A DNA stretch of 64,000 bases from positions 1-64,000 of the forward strand of contig NZ_JAIVFL010000001.1 of assembly GCF_022760805.1 (NCBI RefSeq), read 5' to 3'. Each line of letters opens with the position of its first letter. Positions within the stretch are counted from its first letter, which is position 1. This stretch comes from Candidatus Mycolicibacterium alkanivorans (GTDB taxonomy: Bacteria; Actinomycetota; Actinomycetes; Mycobacteriales; Mycobacteriaceae). A program made the translations under genes and the position numbers. Below are positions 16,836 to 25,500 of the stretch, piece after piece. The notes beneath the pieces were generated by a model. The model made no database searches and had not been told where the DNA came from. It saw only the letters and a program-made list of their open reading frames with translations.

Positions 16836-17953
16836 GGTGCAGCAACAAAGGCCCGGTCCACGGCCGCGCGCAGCATCCGATTGGCGTGATCGGCGCCGAC
16901 CGTGGTGTAGCCGGCCGTCGTCGACGCCCACGAATGCCCCGCCTGGCGCTGCACAAATGTCGGGTCGACACCGTCCTCTATGAGGTGGGAAATGTAAGAG
17001 TGACGCAGGCAGTGTGGGGTGAGATTCTCCGGCAGATCAGCGCCGGCCCGATAGACGGCGAACCGGTCGTCGACCTGACGCACCGAGATCCGCTCGCCCC
17101 TTTCGGTGAGAAACAGCCCCGGATGGTCAGCCGCGGGATAGCAGGACCGGACCTCGGTCACGTACTCTTCGACCACCTCGGCCGCCCACGGCATCACGGT
17201 CGCCACTTGGCGCCGCCGCGGTGGCGACCCGCGCATCGCCTTGCCGTAGCGCACTGCCAACGTGCCGAATCGGCCCAACTCCGGAACCGCCGGATTCGTC
17301 GTGAAGTCGGCGACATCGAGCATCGCCGCCTCCCGCCGGCGTAGCCCCCAGGCGTAAGTCACTTTGAAAAGTGTCGCGTCGCGAAACGCCGCCAGCCAGC
17401 CCTTGCGACCGGTCGCGCGGACCTCGCCCACCCGGGCATCGGCATAATCGAACAACGCCTGCAACTCCGCGCGAGTGAACGGCCGCCGTCCCGGCCTACC
17501 TTCGTAGTCGGCGACGTGCACCGCGGTGTTCCACTCGTGACAGATCTGCACCGGATGCGTCCCGAACCGCGCCTCACATTCGGCCACCCAGCCATAGCGG
17601 GCGTCGACCACGTAATCCAGGAAGCACGCCACCGCACCCTGATAGGAGCGGATCGTGGTGTGCACGTGGCCGTTACGCGATAGCAGGCTACTGGTCCAGT
17701 CCTCGACATCACTCGCCGTCCAGGTCCACGGGACCCCGTCGGTGAACTCGGCGAATCGGCGCATGATCCGCTCTCGCCACAGCACCGTTGCGTCCGCGAG
17801 CAGCCTGCTGCGCTGCTGCGCCCGCCACCCGGCCAGCATCGCATCGAACACTGTCCGCTCGGGGTGCAAAACGCCGGTCCCTGCACCAGCACTAGCCGTG
17901 CCGAACCAGCCAGATGGCCATGCTGTTGGGCTTGTTCCGACATCCCCACGCAC
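16817..17953 (-). CDS. Module B tyrosine recombinase/integrase
   Basis: 378 residues with an intact catalytic set: YAWGLRRREAAMLDVADF (Arg I), HCLRHSYISHLIEDGVDP (HxxR) and VQRQAGHSWASTTAGYT (His and nucleophilic Tyr). The core-binding region (RRFAEFTDGVPWTWTASDVEDW…TTIRSYQGAVACFLDYVVDARYGW) aligns throughout with the module A enzyme. Start ATG 17953; the precise N-terminus is uncertain because the first ~30 residues differ between modules. Confidence 0.9.
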   Translation of the reverse strand: MRGDVGTSPTAWPSGWFGTASAGAGTGVLHPERTVFDAMLAGWRAQQRSRLLADATVLWRERIMRRFAEFTDGVPWTWTASDVEDWTSSLLSRNGHVHTTIRSYQGAVACFLDYVVDARYGWVAECEARFGTHPVQICHEWNTAVHVADYEGRPGRRPFTRAELQALFDYADARVGEVRATGRKGWLAAFRDATLFKVTYAWGLRRREAAMLDVADFTTNPAVPELGRFGTLAVRYGKAMRGSPPRRRQVATVMPWAAEVVEEYVTEVRSCYPAADHPGLFLTERGERISVRQVDDRFAVYRAGADLPENLTPHCLRHSYISHLIEDGVDPTFVQRQAGHSWASTTAGYTTVGADHANRMLRAAVDRAFVAAPQGNLP

Positions 17954-18128
17954 CCTTCCTCAGTCGCGAACGGATGCCTCAGTGTTGCACCAAATGCATC
18001 CTGGCAGCGGGATGTCGAGCATCAACGCAGCTCAGGAGGCGTGTCGAGTGACAGCCCGACCGACATCTGCGTCGCCAGCGAATACCCAGATCGACGCTGT
18101 CACAACGTTCTGCCGGGCTGCTGAATGA

Positions 18129-18141
18129 TGCATCTGATGCA
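18129..18141. promoter_or_regulatory. Palindromic site at module B left end
   Basis: tgcatctgatgca has perfect 6-bp arms around one base and is shared with 5340-5352 of module A. Read on the minus strand it lies within a conserved coding segment HTYATALKMRGIASDAS. Upstream of HTYAT the recombinase reading frame is lost. Confidence 0.55.
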
Positions 18142-18358
18142 ATTCCGCGCATTTTCAGGGCGGTGGCGTAGGTGTGACTTGTCTCCGCAGTGACCGTATG
18201 CGGTCGGGTTCATGTTGCGATTGAACTCGGCAGATTCTGATGCCTGGTTCGCAATGCGATTCGCCGAGTGTGTAGCGATAAGGACGGCTCGCCTGTGACG
18301 GATGTCACTGTGGTGAGTTCGGGTCATAAGGCGACATAGGACTCCGGTCGGCAAGTCG

Positions 18359-18613
18359 CTATCCCGATTGGTGTGACTTCCTCGCAGGGTCATGCGTTTC
18401 GAGCCACGTGTGGATTCGTTCGGCTGCGGCTGCCCATCCGGGCTCGAGCATCATGTCGTGCGCCATGTCGGGAAACAGTTCTGCCTCGGTGCGGTATGCG
18501 CGCGCCGTTGCGCGCACTTCCCTTTGAAGAAACGGCATGCTCTCCGGAATCACCGGCCGGTGCTCGACACCCCAGGACTGCCAGCCCTGCGACGAGAAGA
18601 AGCTCAAGATCAC
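18359..18613 (-). pseudogene. Alpha/beta-hydrolase C-terminal remnant
   Basis: The 84-codon frame ends in VRATARAYRTEAELFPDMAHDMMLEPGWAAAAERIHTWLETH, the typical C-terminus of lysophospholipase-type alpha/beta hydrolases with the catalytic His in MAHDMM. The nucleophile elbow and most of the fold are missing. Confidence 0.65.
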
Positions 18614-18767
18614 GAGCGGTCACATTAGAAACGCCACACGCCGTCATGCAACAACCAAACGCGCATGCCGCCTGACCCTTTCGAGCTAATCGCAACACGG
18701 GAACTAAGCAGGGATAATGGGGTCTGTAAGTTGAACGGTGTAACTCCTGAGGAAGAAGGAGAGCACT

Positions 18768-19217
18768 GTGACTGATGTGATTGTGGAGGAGAAGGTCCTC
18801 GAGGCACCCGATGGGCAGGGCGTGGTCGGGCTGGACGACCTCGACGAGCAGCTGATCGGGCAGCTGGTGGATCGGGCCCGTTCGGAAGGGCTGCGGCTAA
18901 CCGGCGAGGACGGCCTGCTGGGCCTGCTTGACCACGCGGTCGACGCCGGCGGGACGCTGCGCCGCGCCTGCCACGAGCTGGGGCTGGGCGAGGTGCGTGC
19001 GCACCGCTGAATCGCGCGGCGCGCCGTGGGGCAGTTGGTCGACAAGGCGCCGGGCGGGTCGCCGATGCATGGGCTGCTCGACGCCGAGGCGGCCGAGATC
19101 CTGGCCCTGTTCGACGAGTGGGGCGAGATCGACCGCTCGCATCGCAAGCTTGCTCACCGCGGCTCCTACCTGCACCGGGCGCGGGTGTCAAAGGCCTTAC
19201 GTGCGCGGTGCGGATGA
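18768..19217 (+). pseudogene. Chimeric IS256/IS3-type transposase remnant with internal stop
   Basis: The first ~50 codons (MTDVIVEEKVLEAPDG…LVDRARSEGLRLTGEDGLL) look like an IS256-type N-terminus. In the same frame this passes into an integrase-like N-terminus (VDAGGTLRRACHELGLGEVRAHR, stop TGA 19008, then ARRAVGQLVDKAPGGSPMHG…EIDRSHRKLAHRGSYL). The stop replaces a likely Trp codon. The frame is cut off near 19200. Two IS types were apparently fused by recombination, then decayed. Confidence 0.6.
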
Positions 19218-19236
19218 CGCGACTAGTGTTAAGCGG

Positions 19237-19881
19237 GTGGACAAGCTAACCAGCCTCGCTGTCGATGCGACCAGCCACACCTCGTTCTCGGCGCGCGCAC
19301 GCCATCGGCGGTGGATCAAATTCGTCGAGACATTCCCTGCAATCGCCGACATGGAGGTCCTTGATCTAGGTGGAACGCCGGACTACTGGGAGTCGGCTCC
19401 GTTGAAGCCTAAGCATGTGACACTTGTCAACTTGCGTTCGCTTCCTAATACAGATTCGGTCAACGCGGTCTGCGGGGACGCTTGTGCCCCTCCGGATAAC
19501 GTCATCGGCCGCAACTACGACTTAGTCGTTTCGAATAGCTTGATCGAGCATGTCGGGGGACATGCGCAACGAGTTCGATTGGCGGATGTGATCCACGGAG
19601 CAGCGCGGCATCATTGGGTTCAAACTCCTTACAGATACTTTCCAATTGAGCCGCATTGGTTATTTCCAGGACTTCAATTTCTGCCGTTCAGCGCCCGTGT
19701 AGGGATTACGACACGATGGAAGTCCGGACATCGCTTCACGAGGAACCGCCAGCAGGCAATAGATTCAGTTCACGAGGTAGATCTCATCGGTATTACTCAA
19801 ATGGCTGACTACTTCCCCGACTCGGCAATATGGCGAGAGAAGTTCGGCGGTCTTGTGAAATCGATCGTCGCGATACGGTAG
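19237..19881 (+). CDS. SAM-dependent methyltransferase-like protein
   Basis: 214 residues from GTG 19237 (the upstream frame is open but belongs to IS debris). It contains a motif I-like MEVLDLGGTPDYWES, then VTLVNLRSLPNTDSVNAVCGDA and YDLVVSNSLIEHVGGHAQRVRLADVI, the pattern of small class I methyltransferases encoded in surface-polysaccharide loci. GC content is lower than in the neighbouring IS genes. It is an isolated gene between IS remnants; its 3' end lies ~12 bp from an IS-end repeat. Confidence 0.75.
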   Translation: MDKLTSLAVDATSHTSFSARARHRRWIKFVETFPAIADMEVLDLGGTPDYWESAPLKPKHVTLVNLRSLPNTDSVNAVCGDACAPPDNVIGRNYDLVVSNSLIEHVGGHAQRVRLADVIHGAARHHWVQTPYRYFPIEPHWLFPGLQFLPFSARVGITTRWKSGHRFTRNRQQAIDSVHEVDLIGITQMADYFPDSAIWREKFGGLVKSIVAIR

Positions 19882-19893
19882 TCGCCGTATGAC

Positions 19894-19940
19894 GTGTCCG
19901 GCGAGAACTTTAATGTGCGGGTTTGCGGAGGCGTGCGTAA
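19894..19940. repeat. IS-end-like repeat, copy 2 (see 2852-2898)
   Basis: Matches 2852-2898 with a few substitutions. On the minus strand it encodes YARLRKPAH-stop, nearly the same tail found fused to the methyltransferase at 2868-3641. Confidence 0.7.
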
Positions 19941-20003
19941 GTGAGGTTTTCTCAGTAGTTTCCCCTCTGGAGAGTTGATAGGACGATTGCGGCAGCAACA
20001 ATG
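19941..20003. repeat. Unassigned IS segment repeated at 33882-33942
   Basis: A core starting ctcagtagtttcccctctgg and extending ~60 bp is shared with 33882-33942. Here the segment is also framed by two copies of tgaggttttctca. It is probably a terminal part of one IS family. Confidence 0.6.
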
Positions 20004-20067
20004 AGGTTTTCTCACTTGGGGCGTGTGAGGTCGGTGTGACTGGAGTCTCCGGCGTGTCGTGAGACCC

Positions 20068-20094
20068 GACTTAGGACACTGACGCTGGATTTCT
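20068..20094. mobile_element. IS1634-family left-end remnant
   Basis: cgacttaggacactgacgct and the following bases equal the first ~28 bp of the intact IS1634 elements (20717, 33973). An ISL3 copy begins directly after it, so the remnant was an ISL3 target. Confidence 0.75.
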
Positions 20095-20716
20095 GGCTCT
20101 CCTGACGTCGATGTGGATCGCCGAGCGTGTGGTATGGGGCAGCGATGGTGAGTGGGGGCGCACGGACGGTGATCTAGGTTCGAAGGCTCTGACCCCAATC
20201 GATCCAGGAGCCGTCCGTGCGCGCATCAACCCTACTCAATTCCCTGTTCCATCTGCCCGGTGTGCGGGTCGGCAAGGCTGCCGTGGTGGACGGTGAGCTG
20301 CAGGTCACAGTCAGCCTGCGCCGGCGGCGGCTGTGCTGCCCGCAGTGTTCGTTTACCACCCGGCACCGCTATGACACCCGTGAGGTGGACTCATCGTGGC
20401 GACATCTGGACATGGGTGGGCGGGTATGCCGGATCGTGTTGCGACGCAGACGGCTGCGCTGCTGCGAGCATGGTGTGTTGGCCGAAGCGGTGCCGTTCGC
20501 GCGTCCTGATTCCCGCCACACCCGCGACTTCGAGGATCTGGTGGCGTGGCTGGTCACCAAGGCCGACAAGACCACCGTGAGCACCTTCGCCCGCATCGCC
20601 TGGCGCACCGTGGGCGCGATCTGTGAGCGGGTCGCCGCCGAGGTGTTAGACCCCGACCGGCTGTGCGGGCTGGTCGACATCGGCGTCGATGAGATCTCCT
20701 GGCGCAAACACCACCG
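20095..20716 (+). mobile_element. ISL3-family element, copy 2, 5' fragment
   Basis: It begins with the same inverted repeat as copies 1 and 3 and stops inside the transposase gene where IS1634 starts. It is the duplicated 5' portion of copy 3. Confidence 0.9.
20217..20716 (+). pseudogene. ISL3 transposase, truncated duplicate
   Basis: The first ~167 codons are identical in protein to the intact transposase at 26480, up to DEISWRKHHR, followed by two codons and a stop contributed by the IS1634 end. It contains the zinc finger and the first catalytic Asp only. Confidence 0.9.
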
Positions 20717-20793
20717 CCTGACTTAGGACACTGACGCTGGATTTCTGAACCGCGTTCGTTTGACCTGGTGTTTTCCTGGTTCGGGGGCACTAG

Positions 20794-22477
20794 CCTCGAT
20801 TTTGCGTGCGAATTGGTCGGAGTGCGGTTCGGGGTCGGCTGGGGCTGTTCGGGCGCGGTTTCGGTGGGTGGGTGTGACGGTTTGGCCGGTGTCGCTCGGT
20901 GTGGCGGGCTTTCCAGGGCCGGTGGGTCTTTCGGGTCGTGGTGGACGGGTGGTGCGGTGGTCAACCGAAGGCGGTGCGCAGGCGCTGCCATGCGGTGGCG
21001 ATGGCGTGGGCCCAGCGCCATGTGGCGTCGATGCGCAGGTGGGTGCGTCGGGCGGCGCGGGTGATGCGGGCGGCGACGTGCAGGACGCGGTAGCGGAAGG
21101 TGTCGATCTCGCAGCCGGCGATGTCGGGCTGGTCGGCGAAGCCGATGAGTTTGGTCCAGGCCACGAGATCGGTTGCGGTGAGGATGATTTCGAGCCAGGC
21201 AGCGTTGGCATCGAAGCCGTGGCAGGGCAGGTTGCGCAGCCCGGTGGTTTTGGCCTCGCGGATGCGGTCCTCGACGCGGGCGTGTTGGCGATGCCGCAGC
21301 TCCAGGCCGGCGAGTTGCCCGTCGACGACGCCGTTGGGTGTGTCGGTGATGAAGGCGGTGACCCGCATCCCGTCGGCGTCGGTGAACCGCAGCTGCGCGC
21401 CGGGGTGGGGGCGTTCCCTGCGCAGGATCAGCCGGGTGCCCTCGGGCCAGCTGCTCATCTCGACCAGGCCGGTGGCCTCGGCGACCCAGGCGCCGTCGCG
21501 GATCGCGCCGCTGGAGTCGATCGCCGGATACCAGGCCTCGGCGAGGTTGAGGGTGTCGACCGCGTCGCGCACGCGGGCGTCGACGGCGAACCCGAACGAG
21601 AACCCCACCCCTTGCCTGCGGCATTCGGCGGCGAACTTGTGCGTGGCACCGGCGGAATCCGACCGCACCAGGATCTTGTGGGCGGTGGGATCGTGCGGGT
21701 CGGGTCGGTAGGCGGCCGGCAGCGATTCCAGCGCCCAGCCCAACACGGTGATGTGATCGGCGGCGGTGTTGCTGCCGGCGTTGCCCGCTCGCAGCAGCCC
21801 GGCCAGCGCTTCGCCGCCGGCGACCTCGGGGCGGTCCAGGAACGCCAGCAGCGGGTGGTGACCGTAGGTCTTCTTCCAGGTCGCGGCCGCGTTCTCCTTG
21901 TTGTCGGAATGGTCGATGGTGATGGTGGCGTCGAGGTCGATGTGCAGCCACCTGCCAGCGGCCGGCGCAGCCCCGGCAGCCCACGCCGCCGCCCGCGCAT
22001 CGCAGCGCGCCGCCCGGATCGCCGGCAGGTGCGCGGCGTCGATCCGCTCGTCGACCAGCCGCCACATCGTGGTCGTCGAGGCGGCCGGACCGAACACGTG
22101 CTCACGGTCCCCGCACAACTGCCCGACCCCGTCGATGCAGGTCGCGCCGTCAGCGACCGCCGCGGCGAGATCGGCGAACACCGCCCCCGGCGGGTAGATC
22201 CACGGGCCCCGATAGGTGTCGGCCAACGCCGCGGTGACCCCCGCCGACAGCCCGGACAGATCCGCCAGTTCCCGCAGCATCCCCACCCCGGCGTGAGACA
22301 CGACGCCATGACCATCCGCGGACACTTTCACTCGGGAAACCGCTGCGCTACTCTTCACCTGCGAAGTGCCTTCCAGCCAGGCTAATGGAACCGTTAAGAA
22401 GTCCTATTATTCCTTGCAGGACAGGCACTTTCGCGTATCAACACACTCCACCCGGGGCATTGCGCGAAAAATCGAGG
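20794..22477 (-). mobile_element. IS1380-family element, copy 1 (1684 bp)
   Basis: The ends are cctcgattttgcgtgcg and the complement of cctcgatttttcgcgca. The flanks are ctag (20790-20793) and ctaa (22478-22481), a 4-bp target duplication with one change. The uninterrupted target is visible in IS1634 copy 2 near 34045-34056 (gggcactaattgg). Confidence 0.93.
20961..22358 (-). CDS. IS1380-family transposase (copy 1)
   Basis: 465 residues. IS1380 motifs: HIDLDATITIDHSDNKENAAATWKKTYG (first Asp), VRSDSAGATHKFAAECRR (second Asp), and the C-terminal RHRQHARVEDRIREAKTTGLRNLPC with the Glu, followed by FDANAAWLEIILTATDLVAW. The frame is intact. It differs from the copy at 30648 at very few positions (one Arg/Lys change seen). 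Confidence 0.95.
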   Translation of the reverse strand: MKSSAAVSRVKVSADGHGVVSHAGVGMLRELADLSGLSAGVTAALADTYRGPWIYPPGAVFADLAAAVADGATCIDGVGQLCGDREHVFGPAASTTTMWRLVDERIDAAHLPAIRAARCDARAAAWAAGAAPAAGRWLHIDLDATITIDHSDNKENAAATWKKTYGHHPLLAFLDRPEVAGGEALAGLLRAGNAGSNTAADHITVLGWALESLPAAYRPDPHDPTAHKILVRSDSAGATHKFAAECRRQGVGFSFGFAVDARVRDAVDTLNLAEAWYPAIDSSGAIRDGAWVAEATGLVEMSSWPEGTRLILRRERPHPGAQLRFTDADGMRVTAFITDTPNGVVDGQLAGLELRHRQHARVEDRIREAKTTGLRNLPCHGFDANAAWLEIILTATDLVAWTKLIGFADQPDIAGCEIDTFRYRVLHVAARITRAARRTHLRIDATWRWAHAIATAWQRLRTAFG

Positions 22478-22510
22478 CTAATTGGGGCACTAAACGGGTA
22501 GGTTCGGGCG

Positions 22511-25500
22511 GTGGCGTACGTGCGGAAGGTGCGCACCGCCTCGGGAGCAGTCGCGGTGCAGGTGGTGGCGAAATTGCGGGGCCGCCGCGAGATCGTGGCC
22601 CATGTCGGATCGGCCCACACCGATGCTGAGCTGGGAATTCTGTTGGAGAAGGCCCGAGTGATAGCCCTCGGCGATCAGGGCCAGCTCGAGTTCGAGGTGC
22701 CCGCGCGCACCGAGTCGGTCCAGGAGGTGGCCAATGGGAGCGCCGCGACGCTGTTCGGGCCGCCGGCCAAGCCCAAGGGACTGCCGGTCGGGCCGGGGCG
22801 GACGGCGGCGACCAGTTCGCGGCTGCTCTATGAGGCGATCGGCAAAACCTACGACGGGTTGGGCTTTGATGCCGTCGCCGATGAGGTGTTCCGGGACTTG
22901 GTGATCGCCCGGGTCGTTGAGCCGACCAGCAAGCTCGATTCTCTTCGGGTCTTGACCGATCTGGGCGCAAACACTGTGTCCTACAGGACTATTCAACGGC
23001 ACCTGCGTTCTGTCGTCACGGGCAAATACCGGGATGTGATCAGCAAGAAATGTTTCGCGCACTCACGTGAGCGGGGCACGTTGAGTCTGCTGCTCTACGA
23101 CGTGACCGTGCGCCGTGAGGCGCTTGTTGTTCGAATGGAGGTGAAAGACCTGCATCGAAAGCTCCTGCCGTAGCGGGGGTTTGGAAGCTGGGGGCAGCCT
23201 GGCCGGGGAGACGCCCGGTATGGGTGGGAGCAGCCCTGACAAAGCCGTGTTGCGTCAGCACCGCTGGATGGCGTGAGCGCGGCGAGCAATGCCGAAGAGG
23301 TATACGTGAGGAACCGGTGTCATCACCTGTCTTGACGTATAACCGCCTCCAACCTGGCGGATATGGGGCGGGCGCGGACGGTTGGCTGTCGGAGTGACGG
23401 GCAGTCAGACCGCTCGGGGAACGAGTTACTTTCCTCGGGTGGGGCCGGCGGTGAAGGACTACGGAGTAGCTGCTGGCGGGTGCCGCAGGCAGATAGCCGG
23501 GTGCCTCCTTCGGTGAGCGAACAGCAAGTGAACACGGGAAGGTCTCCGGCTTTGCCCGCATGAAATGCGCAGCCAGCGTGTGGATGTCGGGCTGGGTTCG
23601 TCGTCGACTGATCGGGTCGGGGGCTGGCGGAGCCGCCGTAGTACTGCGAGTCCGGGAGAGCCGGACACATCGGGAAGGGCGGCAGCGACAATGGATAGGA
23701 GGTACTGCGATGGCGCAAGATGCGTCGGTGAACTCCGGCGCCGGGCCTCGGGCAGACACTGCACCGGACCGGGTAGCGCGGACGCAGATCAAGTATCACC
23801 GGTGGGCCAAGACCGACCGCACCGCGCGGTTCGGGGACTTGTTCAACCTGGTGTCACACCCGGACTACCTATGGATGGCATGGACGGTGGTGGCACGCAA
23901 CAAGGGGGCTCGCACCGCTGGGATCGATGGTGTGACTGTGCATCAGATCGAACAGCGTGGCGAGGTCCTGGCGTTCTTGTCTGAGATCGCTGCGACTATC
24001 GAAGACGGCTCGTATCGGCCCGCGCCGGTGCGGCGGGTGTTCATTCCCAAGCCGGGTGGCAAGTCTCGCCCGTTGGGGATCCCGACCGTGACCGACCGGG
24101 TGGTGCAACAGTCGTTGAAGATGGTGCTGGAACCGATCTTCGAGGCCGACTTCTTGCCGGTCTCTTACGGTTTCCGGCCCAAGCGGCGGGCTCATGACGC
24201 GGTCGCCGAGATCCATTACTACGCTTCGCGCGGGTACCGGTGGGTGTTGGACGCCGACATCGAAGGATGTTTCGACCACATCGACCACCGGGTGTTGCTC
24301 GCGCGGGTGCGGGCACGGATCGCGGACAAGAAGATCGTGGCATTGGTACGTGCGTTCCTTAAAGCCGGTGTGCTCGATGAGCTTGGCCGTCAGGACAGTA
24401 CCGATGCAGGAACGCCTCAGGGTGGGATCATCTCGCCGCTGCTGGCCAATATCGCGTTGTCCGCCCTGGACGAGGTGGTCATGGCCCCGTGGCAGCCCGG
24501 GGGCGATCAGGCCACGCAGTGGGCTCGTCGCAAACGGGTGCGCCACGGATTGGGCAACTGGCGGATCGTGCGCTACGCCGACGATTTCGTCATCATGACC
24601 AACGGCAGCAGAGATGACGTGCTCGCCTTGAAAGAGCAGGTCGCCGAGGTGCTCGGCGGGTTGGGCCTCAGGCTTTCTGAGGCCAAGACCCGTATCACGC
24701 ACCTTGAGCAGGGGATCGACTTCCTCGGCTTTCATCTCCAATGGAAGCAACGTCGGGGAGGCGGCAAGTGGTACTGCATGACCTTCATCGCCGACAAGGC
24801 GTTCCGGTCGATCAAGCAGACCATCCGCCAACTGATCCCACGCCGGTCTCCCCGGCCTCTCACAGCAGTAATTATCGAGGTCAATGCGGCACTACGTGGT
24901 TGGACGTACTACTTCCGCCACGCGCTGGCCGGGCGACGGTTCTCCTTCCTGCGGTATTTCACCTGGCGAAGGATCGTTGCCTGGCAGCGCGAACAGCGTC
25001 GCTGGAACTGGTCGAAGGTCAAGCGCTGGCTCCGCCGTCCCGACGGTAGTTGGAGGCCCATCGCCACCCCAGACGCGGTCCTGTTCGATCCCACGACAGT
25101 GCGGGTCGAGCGTTACTGGTACCGCGGGACGAAGATCCCCAGTCCCTACGACCCGATCATGGCTGCCTGACCGGCATCATCGTCGTGGAGAGCCCGTTGC
25201 GCTGAAAGGCGCACGGCGGGTTCGGCGGGAGGCCCGGGGAAACGGAGCAGCAGCAATGCCGCCACCGCGCCCCGGGCCCACCCAACACCCTGTACTTCGA
25301 AGCGGAGAACGAAGACGACCTGCGCAAGGTCGGCTACTCCAAGGAACGCCGCGTTGATCCGCAGATCGTGGTCGGTCTGCTGGTCGACCGCACCGGGTTT
25401 CCGTTGGAGATCAGCTGCTTTGAGGGCAACACCGCTGAAACCACCACGATCGTGCCGATCCTGCAAGGGTTCCAGAACCGCCACGACCTGGCCGGGGTGC

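Larger units (their letters stand above)
11844..18145 (-). mobile_element. Recombinase module B with HEPN cargo (inverted relative to module A)
   Basis: Same gene order as module A, read leftwards: recombinase, HEPN cargo, XRE HTH, zinc-ribbon protein (pseudogene), TnpB C-terminal piece, DUF6262 gene (split by ISAs1). Proteins are clearly homologous to those of module A but diverged. The TnpB and DUF6262 parts look much less similar between modules than the recombinase and XRE parts. Confidence 0.6.
20078..20716 (+). repeat. 639-bp direct repeat, left copy (target duplication of IS1634 copy 1)
   Basis: This stretch recurs at 26341-26979 with constant offset, no indels and two substitutions that I could find. 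The left copy ends exactly at the left terminus of IS1634 copy 1 and the right copy begins exactly at its right terminus. Confidence 0.9.

Noticed and set aside
2868..19881. Treating the two methyltransferases as duplicates
   Set aside because: Their sequences share only generic SAM-fold motifs; only the adjacent IS-end repeat is common.
20760..22385. Long open frames antisense to the IS1380 transposases (also at 30621-32204)
   Set aside because: They recur only because the IS recurs, have Gly/Arg/Val-biased composition and lie opposite a clear DDE transposase.
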